A DNA stretch of 64,000 bases from Linanthus parryae (Eukaryota; Streptophyta; Magnoliopsida; Ericales; Polemoniaceae). The stretch covers positions 20,061,359 through 20,125,358 of the forward strand of contig JALGPY010000008.1 in assembly GCA_023055425.1 (NCBI GenBank), written 5' to 3'. A program made the translations under genes and the position numbers. Of this stretch, positions 34,656 to 44,820 are shown piece after piece. Below the pieces are notes generated by a model that saw only the letters and a program-made list of their open reading frames with translations, made no database searches and was not told the DNA's origin. Each line of letters starts with the position of its first letter. Positions within the stretch are counted from its first letter, which is position 1.

Positions 34656-35544
34656 ATGGTGGAGTTGAGCCAAGAACATGTCAGACTTCTAGAGCTCAAC
34701 TTTGGGAGCGAGCACAAGCTAGATTCGGAGAGAAAGGATAAGCTCGCCACTGAGCTTGGCTTAGATCCACGCCAAATCGCCACGTGTCTGGAAACAGAAG
34801 TGCAGGGTTTGGGAGCAAGAAGCTCGAAGAGAAGCGTGCCAGGATGAAGACTGAACATAATAATACTATTGTTGAAAAATTCCACCTGGAACCCGAGGTA
34901 TCTATAACTCTAACTACGTATATACTAAATCCACCATAATTAAAACTCTCCTGCTTCAGTCAATAGCTTTCAAGTTTTGACTACAGTAGATAGTTACGAC
35001 TAAGGATACACGCAACACAGTGATCAGTAATAATATTAATTACTCGCGTTAATTAGAGGAGGTAGCTAGCTAGGGACGCTTGCTATTTTCCTATAGAAGA
35101 CCATCTCAAGGAACTGAAAAACATACGCATAAGGCCAAGTCATCACACAAATCAACTTCTAGGGATCCAACATAGCCGTCCTTTTAAGAGCAACAACGAA
35201 GGAGGATGCCACCAATCAGCTAACAGCTAGGTGGTTCATGAAAGTTGCATCGCACATGAGATTATACGACTAACTACTAAAGTAGTATTAAACATTTCAT
35301 CTAGCCCACAAATTTATCAGTGTCAGTTACTGACTCCATCTGTTTAATTTTCCAGGTGCTTAAACTTAAAGAACAACTGTACGAGAAGGAGAAGGAAAAT
35401 CAGAGGCTAATGGGGGCGACATGGTTTCATCATTCTCCATGGAAGCCATGTAACCACCGTTTCTCGGCGAGTTTGGAATGGAAGGATTTATTCTTTATGT
35501 TCCAGAAAACAACTATGTTCAGGACATGGACTGGGTTCACCTAA
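34656..35544 (+). pseudogene. HD-Zip class I homeobox pseudogene
   Basis: Exon 1 remnant 34656-34897 reads LSQEHVRLLELNFGSEHKLD then SERKDKLATELGLDPRQIA, which is helix 1 to the start of helix 3 of an HD-Zip I homeodomain (ATHB-21/40/53 type). The following codons should encode the invariant WFQNRR recognition helix but are scrambled by several small indels. After them the frame for RMKTEHNNTIVEKFHLEPE resumes. The donor (CCCGAG|GTATCT) and acceptor (TTCCAG|GTGCTT at 35356) survive, and exon 2 continues the zipper with VLKLKEQLYEKEKENQRLM. The N-terminus before the homeodomain is not recognised. The DNA-binding helix is lost, so it cannot act as a normal transcription factor. Confidence 0.85.
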
Positions 35545-36873
35545 TGTAAAACATAGGGCTATATGTATCACTGCTAATCTAGTCATGTTAGTGTAACTAT
35601 GACTGTATATAAATTTTCTAGTCATACCTGGGTGTATGTTCTAGTTGTTAATGGTACTTTTAAAAATATAAAAAGCATTTCTATGTTACATAACTTATTA
35701 ATCTCTCTTTTGAATTAGTACCTAATCTGATTTACTGTACAGACAATGTTTTTGGAGCTTCAAACATAAAATTACATGTAAAAAACACAAAAACTACATA
35801 AGCCAAAACAAACTAATAAAATGTTTTAGAAAGAGGAACATATGGTATTTGGCTGATGCATAAACATACATATATGATATACCATAACGTGTGAGTGATC
35901 AAGCAGTATATATCAGTAAGTGCCATGCAAAAAAACATCTGCAGAAAATGTTGAAATATATAGAGACACTTAAGATGCTAAATTATAGTGTAGCATCAAT
36001 ATGATGTCTGCCTCAACAAAAATTCCATGATAATAAGATTTATAAAACTTAAGGCTGAAAAAGTATGTCCATCCATTTTAATTGGTTTCAAACCCGCACA
36101 TTTAAATAAACGAGAGTCACACAGTATGACGTTATCATAAACATAGGTAGGAGCACCTAAGGAAATTTCAAGCCATTATTCAGAGACGATATTCAACAAG
36201 TCTCCTGCATGCAACAGTAGTAATATCTGCAGCAGGCAGTAAGCCTTTTGGCTGATAGCAATGAGTCAGGATGTTAAGTGAGTTTAAAGGCTTAAAATAG
36301 GCGGGCACAAAGCTCATGTGTGATCGGACAACCCCTCTAAGATGTGTAATTTACCTTTTCATAAGTACCAACTATGAGATCACATTTTTTTTGAATTCCA
36401 CGGGAATCTAGATTGTCGCCTATATAGTGTTTTCTTCTTAATTAATTTTAAAAATTCTTTAGGCGTGCATCGGCACACATAACATGCCAATTATGAGGCA
36501 GTTAATCTTCCTACTTCCACTCGGTGTCTGACAAGTCAGATCCTATGTTCAGGGAACTCACCCAACCATTTAATGTTAACAAGTCAAGGCTGTGGCCACA
36601 AGAATAGGTTCAGGACCTCATTTACCTGCCTTCGTAACTTTTTATGTCGGAGAATAATTGATCAGCTTTTGCTTTCTAAGATCCAACAAGGCAAAGCTTG
36701 ATTAAACTAACAATGTGGTTGTGGGCCAAATTTATCAAGAATTCCCCATCATATGTAAAATTCCCAAAAAAATCACCAGACTGGCAAGTTATTAGGGATC
36801 TAGACAATCTGCTAAACCAACCAAAGAGGGAACAACTTCTTAGTTTTGTGACATTCCACCGAAGAGTTCTATT
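35545..36873. other. Intergenic DNA, no gene seen
   Basis: AT-rich sequence without a domain-bearing frame. Confidence 0.4.
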
Positions 36874-37146
36874 TTACGAGATCAGATACTTTATGTGGCA
36901 AATTACAAGAAACAAGTGAGTTCTCCAGGACAATTGAGTTTTAGAGGAGGGAGGAACACCTGGAACCCAACTATCCTCACAGATATTAATTGTTTGTCCA
37001 TTCCCCACACACCATAAAAAAACTTCTCTAATTAGGGGTTTGGCTTGAGAAGCCCTCCAAACCCAAGACATCGAGTTTTGGGTTTTAAGTTTATTATGCA
37101 CAATCCAGTTCCTGAAATTCAAAGTATTGCAAAATACGTTGGACAA
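36874..37146 (-). pseudogene. LINE ORF2 fragment (region before zf-RVT)
   Basis: On the minus strand the frame reads SMSWVWRASQAKPLIREVFL, WCVGNGQTINICEDSWVPG, which is the conserved WRxxxGxxIxIWxDxW segment between the reverse transcriptase and the zf-RVT domain of plant LINEs. Both ends are missing. It is an isolated fragment of another LINE lineage. Confidence 0.65.
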
Positions 37147-37795
37147 CCTAGAAATTGACCGAAAAACAAATTATGGGAACTGAAGCTAGTGAGACCGAGC
37201 CACAAATCATACGCTCAACCCAGAAATCTGATTCAACACCGCTCAACCCAGAAACCGGCCAAATTCCTGCTGTTCAATCTTCGCTCTGTATCGTTGAAAC
37301 CTGGAAGCTCGTGAAACCATACATGGGTCTGGTATCTCTCTTCGCACTCTGTATTGTTGAGACACCATTCGGTCTCTCTATCGTCTATTTCATCCATCTC
37401 TATCATCTATCTGATAAATTTCTCCCCAAATCGTCTAGAACAGAGAAACTAGGTCTAGTTAGTCGCGCGGTGCAGTAGTGCTCTGCTCTCGGTCGGCCAA
37501 ATTTCGGCGAGCTGATTTACTTTTCACACCAAATTTTGGCCGTCTTGATTGTATACAATTTGTTATTCTTGCTTTGCCACGTGTACGTACATTATTTCGC
37601 AAGATATTACTGTCATGTATAGTAATGCGGGAAGAATAAGTTCTTGCCGTTTATAGGTAAATATTTGCGGAAATAATTTATTCTTGCCGTTTTGATAAGC
37701 TTTACCTGGCAATAAAAATTACCGCCATCTCAGTTGACAGAGATGACAAGAAAATTATTGCCGCTAGGAATATTGCCATTTATGTGAATGATTCT
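37147..37795. other. Intergenic DNA, no gene assigned
   Basis: A frame of 107 codons (37155-37478) has no recognisable domain. The interval around 37570-37790 contains repeated TTCTTGCCGTT/TATTGCCG motifs with no clear structure. Confidence 0.35.
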
Positions 37796-38590
37796 AGTAG
37801 TCTTGGTAGGATTTTTTGCTCTTTTTTTTTCCTTTATATAACTTTTTACTTACTACCCTGCATCATATTTGCTTGAATGAATGTAGATTAATTTCCACGG
37901 TATGGTTTTGGATACTGACAATTATCTGCAATGTATGCCGCAAACCAAATTTTTCTATCAGTATTTAATTGTTTTTAACTTTAAATTATCTGTTGCTTCG
38001 ATGATTTTGACAATTAGACTCTAAATTGGAAATTCATTTACAATCTTACATGTAAGTATGTAACAAGTTTTCTACATTGCGCATAATGTGCCTGGACTGT
38101 GTTTTTTTCCAATGGAGATTATGTATGTGGATGCAAGACTGGTTGTATGCTGATGGTGGTCATGGGAGGAGGTTAAAGACGTCCAAGGATGTGTTCTTGT
38201 TGAAGAATTGATGGTTGGTTCAGTTAAGTGGCTGTGGCTTCTGAGTAAATGCAGGTAGATGCAGTCTGCTGCAGGTAAGTGGTCAAGGAACTTTTTGGTT
38301 GGATTTCAAGCAGTTGCATTCGTTGATGGTGCAGTCTGCTTCATGATACAGGAACTCTGATGCGCTACCACAAAATCAGATCCTAGATAAACAGTAAATG
38401 TAAGGGACATCAAATCAAGGAAATATATTCTTAAGATATTTGGATAACACCTACGTTGCACGGAAACGGCAGGAGACGGGTACGCCGAAACGCCAAATTT
38501 CAGAAAATCAGGAGACGCCAACACGTGTGTGTGTGTGTTGTGTGTGTGTGCTTTTAATTTTTCAAGGGTAAATGAAATATTACTAGATAA
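37796..38590 (+). repeat. Right copy of the ~0.7-kb direct duplication
   Basis: Second copy of the segment at 31940-32640, in the same orientation and about 5.9 kb away. From 38451 onward it is the left end of the hAT element at 38451-39647; the left copy retains only the beginning of that element. Confidence 0.85.
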
Positions 38591-39655
38591 ATGCAATACA
38601 TTATAACTTGTAAAAGACCCTGAAACTAACATATTCTTCCCCTCTAAAGCTGATGCTGCGCTGTCAAGTTATTATGCCTGTACCTTAACACATTAAGGGC
38701 TCATTTCATGTTCTATGTAAGGTGACTCAACCTTCTCTATAGTTCACAGTGGCTTTCTCAGTATAACTCGCAGCATTTTCGGCGACTATTTATTAGTTAT
38801 GGGTTCTACCATTAAGCATGGGTTCTCAGGACTTTTGTGGCTTTTCTATTATAGATGAATTAACTAGGAACCCGATTATATTAGAAATTAACTACGCTCA
38901 CTCCCAAATAACTAATCTCACTCCTGCCTTACTTTTTCTGTTTCAGCGTTCTACATTTTCTTTTCTCAACAAAATGATGAGAAAACGGGGATATAACAAC
39001 TTTGTATCTTTCTATCTTCGAAATATATTTGTTTGTTGATAATTTGGTCTTAGTTGATACAAACACGTTTGCTCCTTATTGCATACCGGAGACACTTCTT
39101 TTCACCGTTGTGTCTTGTGAAGCTGTTTACTTCATCATCTAGTAATAAGTTTCCAGTGGCAATAGATAAAAAGTTTGACTGCATAACAGCTTCCAGATTT
39201 ATTTAGATTTCTTATATATTTAAAGTGTTATAAATCCAGCTAAGGTAGTTGAATACTTCAATCATCACGTAGAGGGATATTTACTCTGGAATCTGGATGC
39301 CTAATCCCAACCTTTGTGATTGAATCATCCAAAAAATCGTTCGTGAAAGAGAAATATCAACTGAGCCAAGTCATGATTCGCTTCACTGAAACTCAAAGTT
39401 CTTTTGAAACTTTTTCCTTATTTTCAGAATTCGTCTTTAGTTTCAGAATTTGTCTTTAGTTCACTGAAACTAATAAATTTGGAGACGCGTGTCCACGGAG
39501 TCTCCGAGGCGTGTCCAGCCTATTTTTTTCTGTTTTTCGAGTCGAGATGCCACCTGGCTATTCAGAAACGTTAGGACGCATATCCACGGCATGTCCGATT
39601 CTCCGAAACACATACGGGGCTATGTTTGGAGTCTCCGCGCAACATAGGATAACAC
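38443..39655. mobile_element. hAT-like element with perfect 8-bp TSD
   Basis: The element spans 38451-39647 (1197 bp) between perfect GATAACAC copies (38443-38450 and 39648-39655). Ends are CTACGTTGCACGGA and (opposite strand) CTATGTTGCGCGGAGAC, an imperfect TIR. Subterminal GGAGACG/CGTGTCC-type motifs recur on both sides. The interior has no transposase. A (TG) tract lies near 38525-38550. Confidence 0.8.
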
Positions 39656-41167
39656 ATTCCAGTCGGATGGAAAGTGGACCAGGATACTCCTAGATCTGCA
39701 TTGAGTGGGGAAAGTACCTTCACAAGACAAACACTAATATTTCGGATGAGGTAAAATAAGAAACTTGGGGAGAATTGTTCACATGAGCAAGAAAGGACTT
39801 AAAAATCCGGCAAGAAATCCCTCAATCTTTCAGAATCCTAGTAAAGTCTTGTAATACTATTTTGAGAGGGTATGCGAATTCACTTCATCCTTAGAAGCAG
39901 ATCAACTCACATACTATTGCAAAAAATATAACTCAGCTGACTAGCTCAAGTGGTTCAAGGCTTCAAGCCCAGACTCTAGAGCATGTGGTGGCCTGTTTCA
40001 ATCTCGGACTGGCTGTTAATACTAAAATTACTACTATACATACTAGAAATCTAAAGGCCAAAGCCCTGAAGATTGGCTTCAAGTTCCGAGCACAAAAGTC
40101 AAGCCACAAGTTATCATGAATGTGACAGTTCCATAATAACGAATATGTGATGGAGAACTAGAAAGGAAGAAGAATATATTGAAAAATGGAAGAATCCGTA
40201 ATTAGGAGCTCATTTGAAAATTGAAAGATGAATGATCAATAATTTGGCGGCCGATTTGTTGGGATCTTTGTTGAATAAAGAAAGGTAGTAAATTTCTGAG
40301 GTATGATCACGATGTTAATATTTGTATTTATGTCCCTCTCCCATTATAAGGGAGATAACTATGAATAAAGATTTGAGTATTAGAATTTGGGCTGAATCGA
40401 GAATGAATCGTAGTGATGAGACTGAGTGACTCACTGATAGTGAGTTTGTTCTTGGTGCATGGTGCATCAATATGGTAACCAGAAAACAGTGTGCTATGCA
40501 AACACTTAACAGAAAGCTTGATACTGGAATATGCAGTTCATGACTTCATGTGCTATGGAACTTTTCTTCTGCAACTAAATTTATCATTTGATCCGGCAAT
40601 CCCAAATGTCCTAACATATTAGAAATGAAGTTTTTAAATCAAGCAATGTGTAGAGAATAATACTATCAGCTTCAGAAAGTAAGCAAACAAAAACATAAGT
40701 ACAATCGAGTAACAAAATTGATCAAAATATTATAATTCATAAAGCTCAACATCCTACAGATCTGATATAACTCTCAAAGTACCCCAACCAGGTTCATTCG
40801 ATGAATCAGCCACATGGCTAATCAGCATATGAAAAATAAATGAAACTGAAAACAGAAAGATATCGAAGATCACTGGAAATGAATTAGCTTCCATTTTCAA
40901 CAAGCAAATAACCAAAACAAAAGAAAAGTATCTTACTTAATCAGCAGGTTCATCTTTGTTCGGCACATCAACCCGTTCAAGAAAACAACTGGACCACGAC
41001 ATTGCAGGATAGCGTCAAGTTCTCAGATGCGTCGTTTATGGTCAGGTCCGTCGATTCAGCGGGCCTATATAAATAAGAAATGTATTTTTAAGCAGCAGAT
41101 TCGCTCAACATGTGGACATTTTGGAGCGAAAAAGCACACATAAACGAAATTCAACATATCAAAATAA
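39656..41167. other. 3' flank of the F-box gene; no other gene assigned
   Basis: No domain-bearing frame. It includes the possible SINE head at 39930-40020 and sequence likely to be 3' UTR of the F-box gene near 41000-41167. Confidence 0.4.
39930..40020 (+). mobile_element. Possible SINE head (tRNA-like promoter boxes)
   Basis: TAGCTCAAGTGGTTCAAGG resembles a pol III A box and, about 50 bp on, GTTTCAATCTC resembles a B box. This arrangement is typical of tRNA-derived SINEs. I found neither a clear A-tail nor a target-site duplication, and the sequence does not fold as a functional tRNA. Confidence 0.35.
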
Positions 41168-42514
41168 CTATAAGAGATACTTAGATAGCATAATAATAGC
41201 ATTCCTTAGAAGTTGGAAAAAAATTGTGAGGTAAGTGTCTTGCCTGATTCCACCAGGGTATCCCTTGGCAATACGTGCAGGTTTTATCAACGAAGAGTCT
41301 CCTTTCACTCCAATCAAGCCCAAACTCTCAACAAAATTATCGACATAAAATGTTCCCCAATCTCCAAACGCCATAAGATGGATCACTTGTTTGCTTTTCG
41401 GCTCAAAAGAAATCAATCCATTAGCCATATAACTGCCAAAATATGACAAACGAGTCTTCGCAAGTACTTCCCCATTCCTCCTGAAACCAAATATCTCCCA
41501 AATACCAGGGGTAACAACAATATTGTACAGTTTGGTCCATGAACCAGATTCACCGTACTTTTTCATCACCCATATACAACAACTTTCGACATTTTCGGAC
41601 CCAGAGCTATGGATCAGAGAGAGCAATTCTCCAATCACAGAAACCCGGAAATCACGTCTCGAGGGCTCTTCACTGATACTATCAGGCACATTCAAAACCA
41701 TAAATACCTCCCTCGTCAAATCAAATTGCACGATCAGGTTGTTACTCCTCCTAGCATTCATCAAATTCTTGAACTGGTTCTCACTCTTCATAAGCCAAGC
41801 CTCAGAATTGAGATTCTTGTTACTGCCCTCACTTCCTATAACCCAATGGACATTCCCATGGAGAAAAGCCTGTGGGCTGCAGTGGTCGATGATAAAAGGA
41901 AACCCCTTTCCATCAACAGTTCTCCAAGACCCAATCCTTGAGTCATACACCTCAACCCTGGGAACAACATTCCTTGTGCTTTTTTCTCTGCTGTCATATG
42001 CGACCCTAACCACTTTAAAATCGTTATTCACAGCATCGAAGCCGAACCCAACATTGCAAACAGAGATATGATGGGGAGGGTAGCTAAAAACAGGCTTAGG
42101 AAGTCTCACATATTTGCTGATCGATGGATTCCACAGAACAATATCATCGGTATAAGTGTTTGTGCCTTTTGACAAACATACCACTCCATTGACACAACCG
42201 ACGACAGTGAAGGCATCGAGAAACGAATCATGCGCAAATGGGAAGCGGAAGCTCTTATGCTCTTCAAACAGCTTGTCGTCGAAGTGTAAAGAAAACCGGT
42301 CTTTCGAGGTTGGTCTTTCGTTGCGGTTCCTAACGAACACTAAATTCTTGTAGGTAGGAGAAGCAGTCAAGTGTTGGGAGTGTACTAAAATGAAAGTAGG
42401 GCTAGTGATGATGGAGTACCATAACTTGCAGACAGCGATGCATCGCACCGCATCTTTGATTGAGAGCCTCTTCAGGATCTCGACAAGTAGCTCGTCGGAG
42501 ATATAATCAGACAT
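41168..42514 (-). CDS. F-box protein with FBA-type associated domain
   Basis: The product is a substrate adaptor of an SCF ubiquitin ligase, acting with a SKP1-like protein. A single frame of 448 aa starts MSDYISDELLVEILKRLSIK. Residues about 4-45 are the F-box (CKLWYSIITSPTF). From about residue 100 the FBA/kelch-like region follows, with VVGCVNGVVCLS, VLWNPSISKYVRLPKP, GFGFDAVNNDFKVVRVAYD and a later VFMVLNVPDSI. This places it with CPR1/CPR30-like F-box proteins; substrates of this large family are mostly unknown. The last 30 residues (TYLTIFFQLLRNAIIMLSKY) look unlike the family and may reflect read-through of a splice donor near 41250. A GAA/TTC-rich tract lies directly upstream of the ATG. 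Confidence 0.88.
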   Translation of the reverse strand: MSDYISDELLVEILKRLSIKDAVRCIAVCKLWYSIITSPTFILVHSQHLTASPTYKNLVFVRNRNERPTSKDRFSLHFDDKLFEEHKSFRFPFAHDSFLDAFTVVGCVNGVVCLSKGTNTYTDDIVLWNPSISKYVRLPKPVFSYPPHHISVCNVGFGFDAVNNDFKVVRVAYDSREKSTRNVVPRVEVYDSRIGSWRTVDGKGFPFIIDHCSPQAFLHGNVHWVIGSEGSNKNLNSEAWLMKSENQFKNLMNARRSNNLIVQFDLTREVFMVLNVPDSISEEPSRRDFRVSVIGELLSLIHSSGSENVESCCIWVMKKYGESGSWTKLYNIVVTPGIWEIFGFRRNGEVLAKTRLSYFGSYMANGLISFEPKSKQVIHLMAFGDWGTFYVDNFVESLGLIGVKGDSSLIKPARIAKGYPGGIRQDTYLTIFFQLLRNAIIMLSKYLL

Positions 42515-43298
42515 TTCTTCTTCTTCTACTTCTACTTCTTCTTCTTCTCTCTACTGAAAACCCTAGGTTTCTCCTCTGCTTGCTGGTGACTATTTGGCTC
42601 TCAAAACAGAATTTAATAGAGAGAGGAATGAAGAAGATACCTGCACTCTGTGCTTGCTACAAAAAGAATTCTGAAAACCCTAGCTTTCTCCTCTCCTCTG
42701 CTGTTCTTCAGGTGCAAAGGAATTAGGGAGGTCTGGGAACAATCTGGGTATATTCCTGCAGTGAGTTGTGAGGCCATGGATATATATATCATTTTCGATC
42801 TTGCAAAAAAACGTAAAATAGGAAATTCATTGTTGAAGAAGATACAAATTGGTGATGGAGAACAGACCTTTTTGACTCTGAATCGATAAATCAAAGCTGT
42901 TGATGAATAAGAGAGCTTGACTCCTCAGCTTTACGAAATTCCTCTTCTTGCACTCCCCCAAATTCAGCAGAGCCACCAACGTTAGGGAGCGAGAATTGCA
43001 GAAATCGACTGCCACTCCACTTCGACGGAAATTTGCTTGGTTCAGCTCCTTCTTGTGGAAATTGATTCGAGAGAGCTTCACCAGAAATTGAAATTGAAGG
43101 ACAGAAATGAACAACGAGTGGTGGATCGATGTAACTGGGATTGCAGTGTAGTGAGTCGCCCGGCGAACTTAGTGGCTAGCGAGGGTTGGTCTGCGGCGGA
43201 GACAAAGTGAGACTTTCACGTTAGACCCACCAGACTTCCATCATCTTGCAGTTTTGGGCCATGATCTGAGTGGGCTTTAGCCCAGTTCTTCATAGATG
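42515..43298. other. Upstream region of the F-box gene
   Basis: Contains a (TTC)n-rich stretch at 42515-42555, probably in the 5' leader, and several short frames without recognised domains. An untranslated upstream exon is possible but not shown. Confidence 0.35.
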
Positions 43299-43656
43299 TT
43301 AGAGCATCTCCAACAATAAAATTACTATTTAGCTAAATTTTAATTAGTATAAACTCAAGTTAACATGACTTCTTATTGTTTGTTCTAATGGTGTTATGTA
43401 TTATATATAAGTTTGTGAGTATTAAATTATAAATAAAATACTTTATTAAATTAAAGTATGAGAGAGATAGACACAAAAAGTTTAACTACCTACAATCTAG
43501 CTAGTTACTTCTATTGAATTGGATACATAATATATAAAATATTGAATCATTTAACCAGCCCATTGGAACTCATTATTTCTTGTAGTTATGTAAATTATAA
43601 CTAAACTAATTCTTTTACATAATCATTGGAGATGCTCTTAGCCCAGTTCTTCGTAG
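43278..43656. mobile_element. Tourist-like MITE between duplicated 18-mers
   Basis: The ends GAGCATCTCCAACAA (from 43302) and, opposite strand, GAGCATCTCCAATGA form the TIR, and TTA (43299-43301 and 43638-43640) matches the 3-bp target preference of PIF/Harbinger Tourist MITEs. The interior is AT-rich and non-coding. An 18-mer TAGCCCAGTTCTTCATAG (43278-43295) recurs at 43639-43656 with one change, so the flanks are duplicated more widely than a TTA target would explain. Confidence 0.65.
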
Positions 43657-44820
43657 TTGATATGTTTATTTTGGTTAGTTGGGCCCGTAATTTGTGGTCT
43701 GGTTCTTTTGATTCGTAAATTGTACGTTCTCCCCCCCCCCCCCCCCTCTTCCCAAAAAAAACACACACACACACACTCTTTTTTTACGGGGTGTGAACTG
43801 GATTTTAATATATGCGGGTGTATACCGCCCTACCTGTTGAACATGCAAATGGGTACTAGTTCCGTGGAGTAGAGTGGTGGTATGGTGTGAGTTAAGTTAG
43901 GCGGTGGCTGTATAGTGTGGTGATTGGCAAGAGGTGATGAGGATAACTTTGGTGGTTTGGGCATGGGCGAGGAACTGTAATTTGGTCCGTGAAATGGGGT
44001 TGTGTGAATTTTGGTGGCCATGGAGTAGGTAGATGGAATCGTAACATCATCAAGGTGTTCTGTAGAAAAATGTTACACAAAAAACAAAAAAAAACAAAAA
44101 ACAAAAAAAAACTATCAACATATATGGTATTCCGCCATTCAGGTGGTCCGGACTGAAATGGCCAAGTACGAACGCAACAGGCCGCAACAAACCGGAACTA
44201 ATCAGAATTTGACTGAGACAGAACTTTAACAAATTCATTCTGGTGTTGCCCTCAAACGGCCCTTTCTGGAACAGTCCGAAACGAAATTGACAACTATGGC
44301 CACACAAATAACACAACGACATCTCAATCAATAAGGTGTCATGAAATTTGGCACACCGGAGAAGATCATGAAGTTTGACACACTAAAGGGGGTGAAAGTG
44401 TTCTTTCCCAAACTCAATAGGAAATTTGATGCCTTTTGCATTTCAGGCCACTTCTACACACGAAACATTCTCCAAAGGCGATCTTTGCCCTTTGGTAGCT
44501 CACACCCCCCAAAGCGACCATCACCACCAGTCGTCGTCTTCCGTCGTCATCATCTGCAGATCTTTTCGCCGCCATCAATCTCCACCGACATATCCAGGTT
44601 CATCTCTCTCTCTCTCAAGTCCACAAAGCTTACGTCTTCACCGTTTGTTCCTTCGTCTCTATCTCTATCTCTCTCTCCGCAATACTACGTAATCTCCTTT
44701 CAATCTCTATCGTTTTCGTCTCTTTTGGCCACCGACTGATTTGATCTAAAAATTGAGTAATTAGATTGTTTCTGCATATCGGCAGATTAGGTTTTTTCTC
44801 CACCTGAGAAGACAGGGACG
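43641..44820. other. Upstream region of the PDH E1 beta gene
   Basis: Holds a poly-C tract (about 43731-43746), a short (CA)n run (43762-43776), and a pyrimidine-rich stretch around 44590-44700 that is a plausible core promoter and leader (Y patch). No other gene is recognised. Confidence 0.4.

Noticed and set aside
31940..38590. Pair of direct repeats as LTRs of a retrotransposon
   Set aside because: No TG..CA termini, no primer-binding site or gag-pol between them, and both copies include the end of a hAT element.
41523..42071. 182-codon plus-strand frame opposite the F-box gene
   Set aside because: It is antisense to a strong coding region with a clear F-box and shows no domain.
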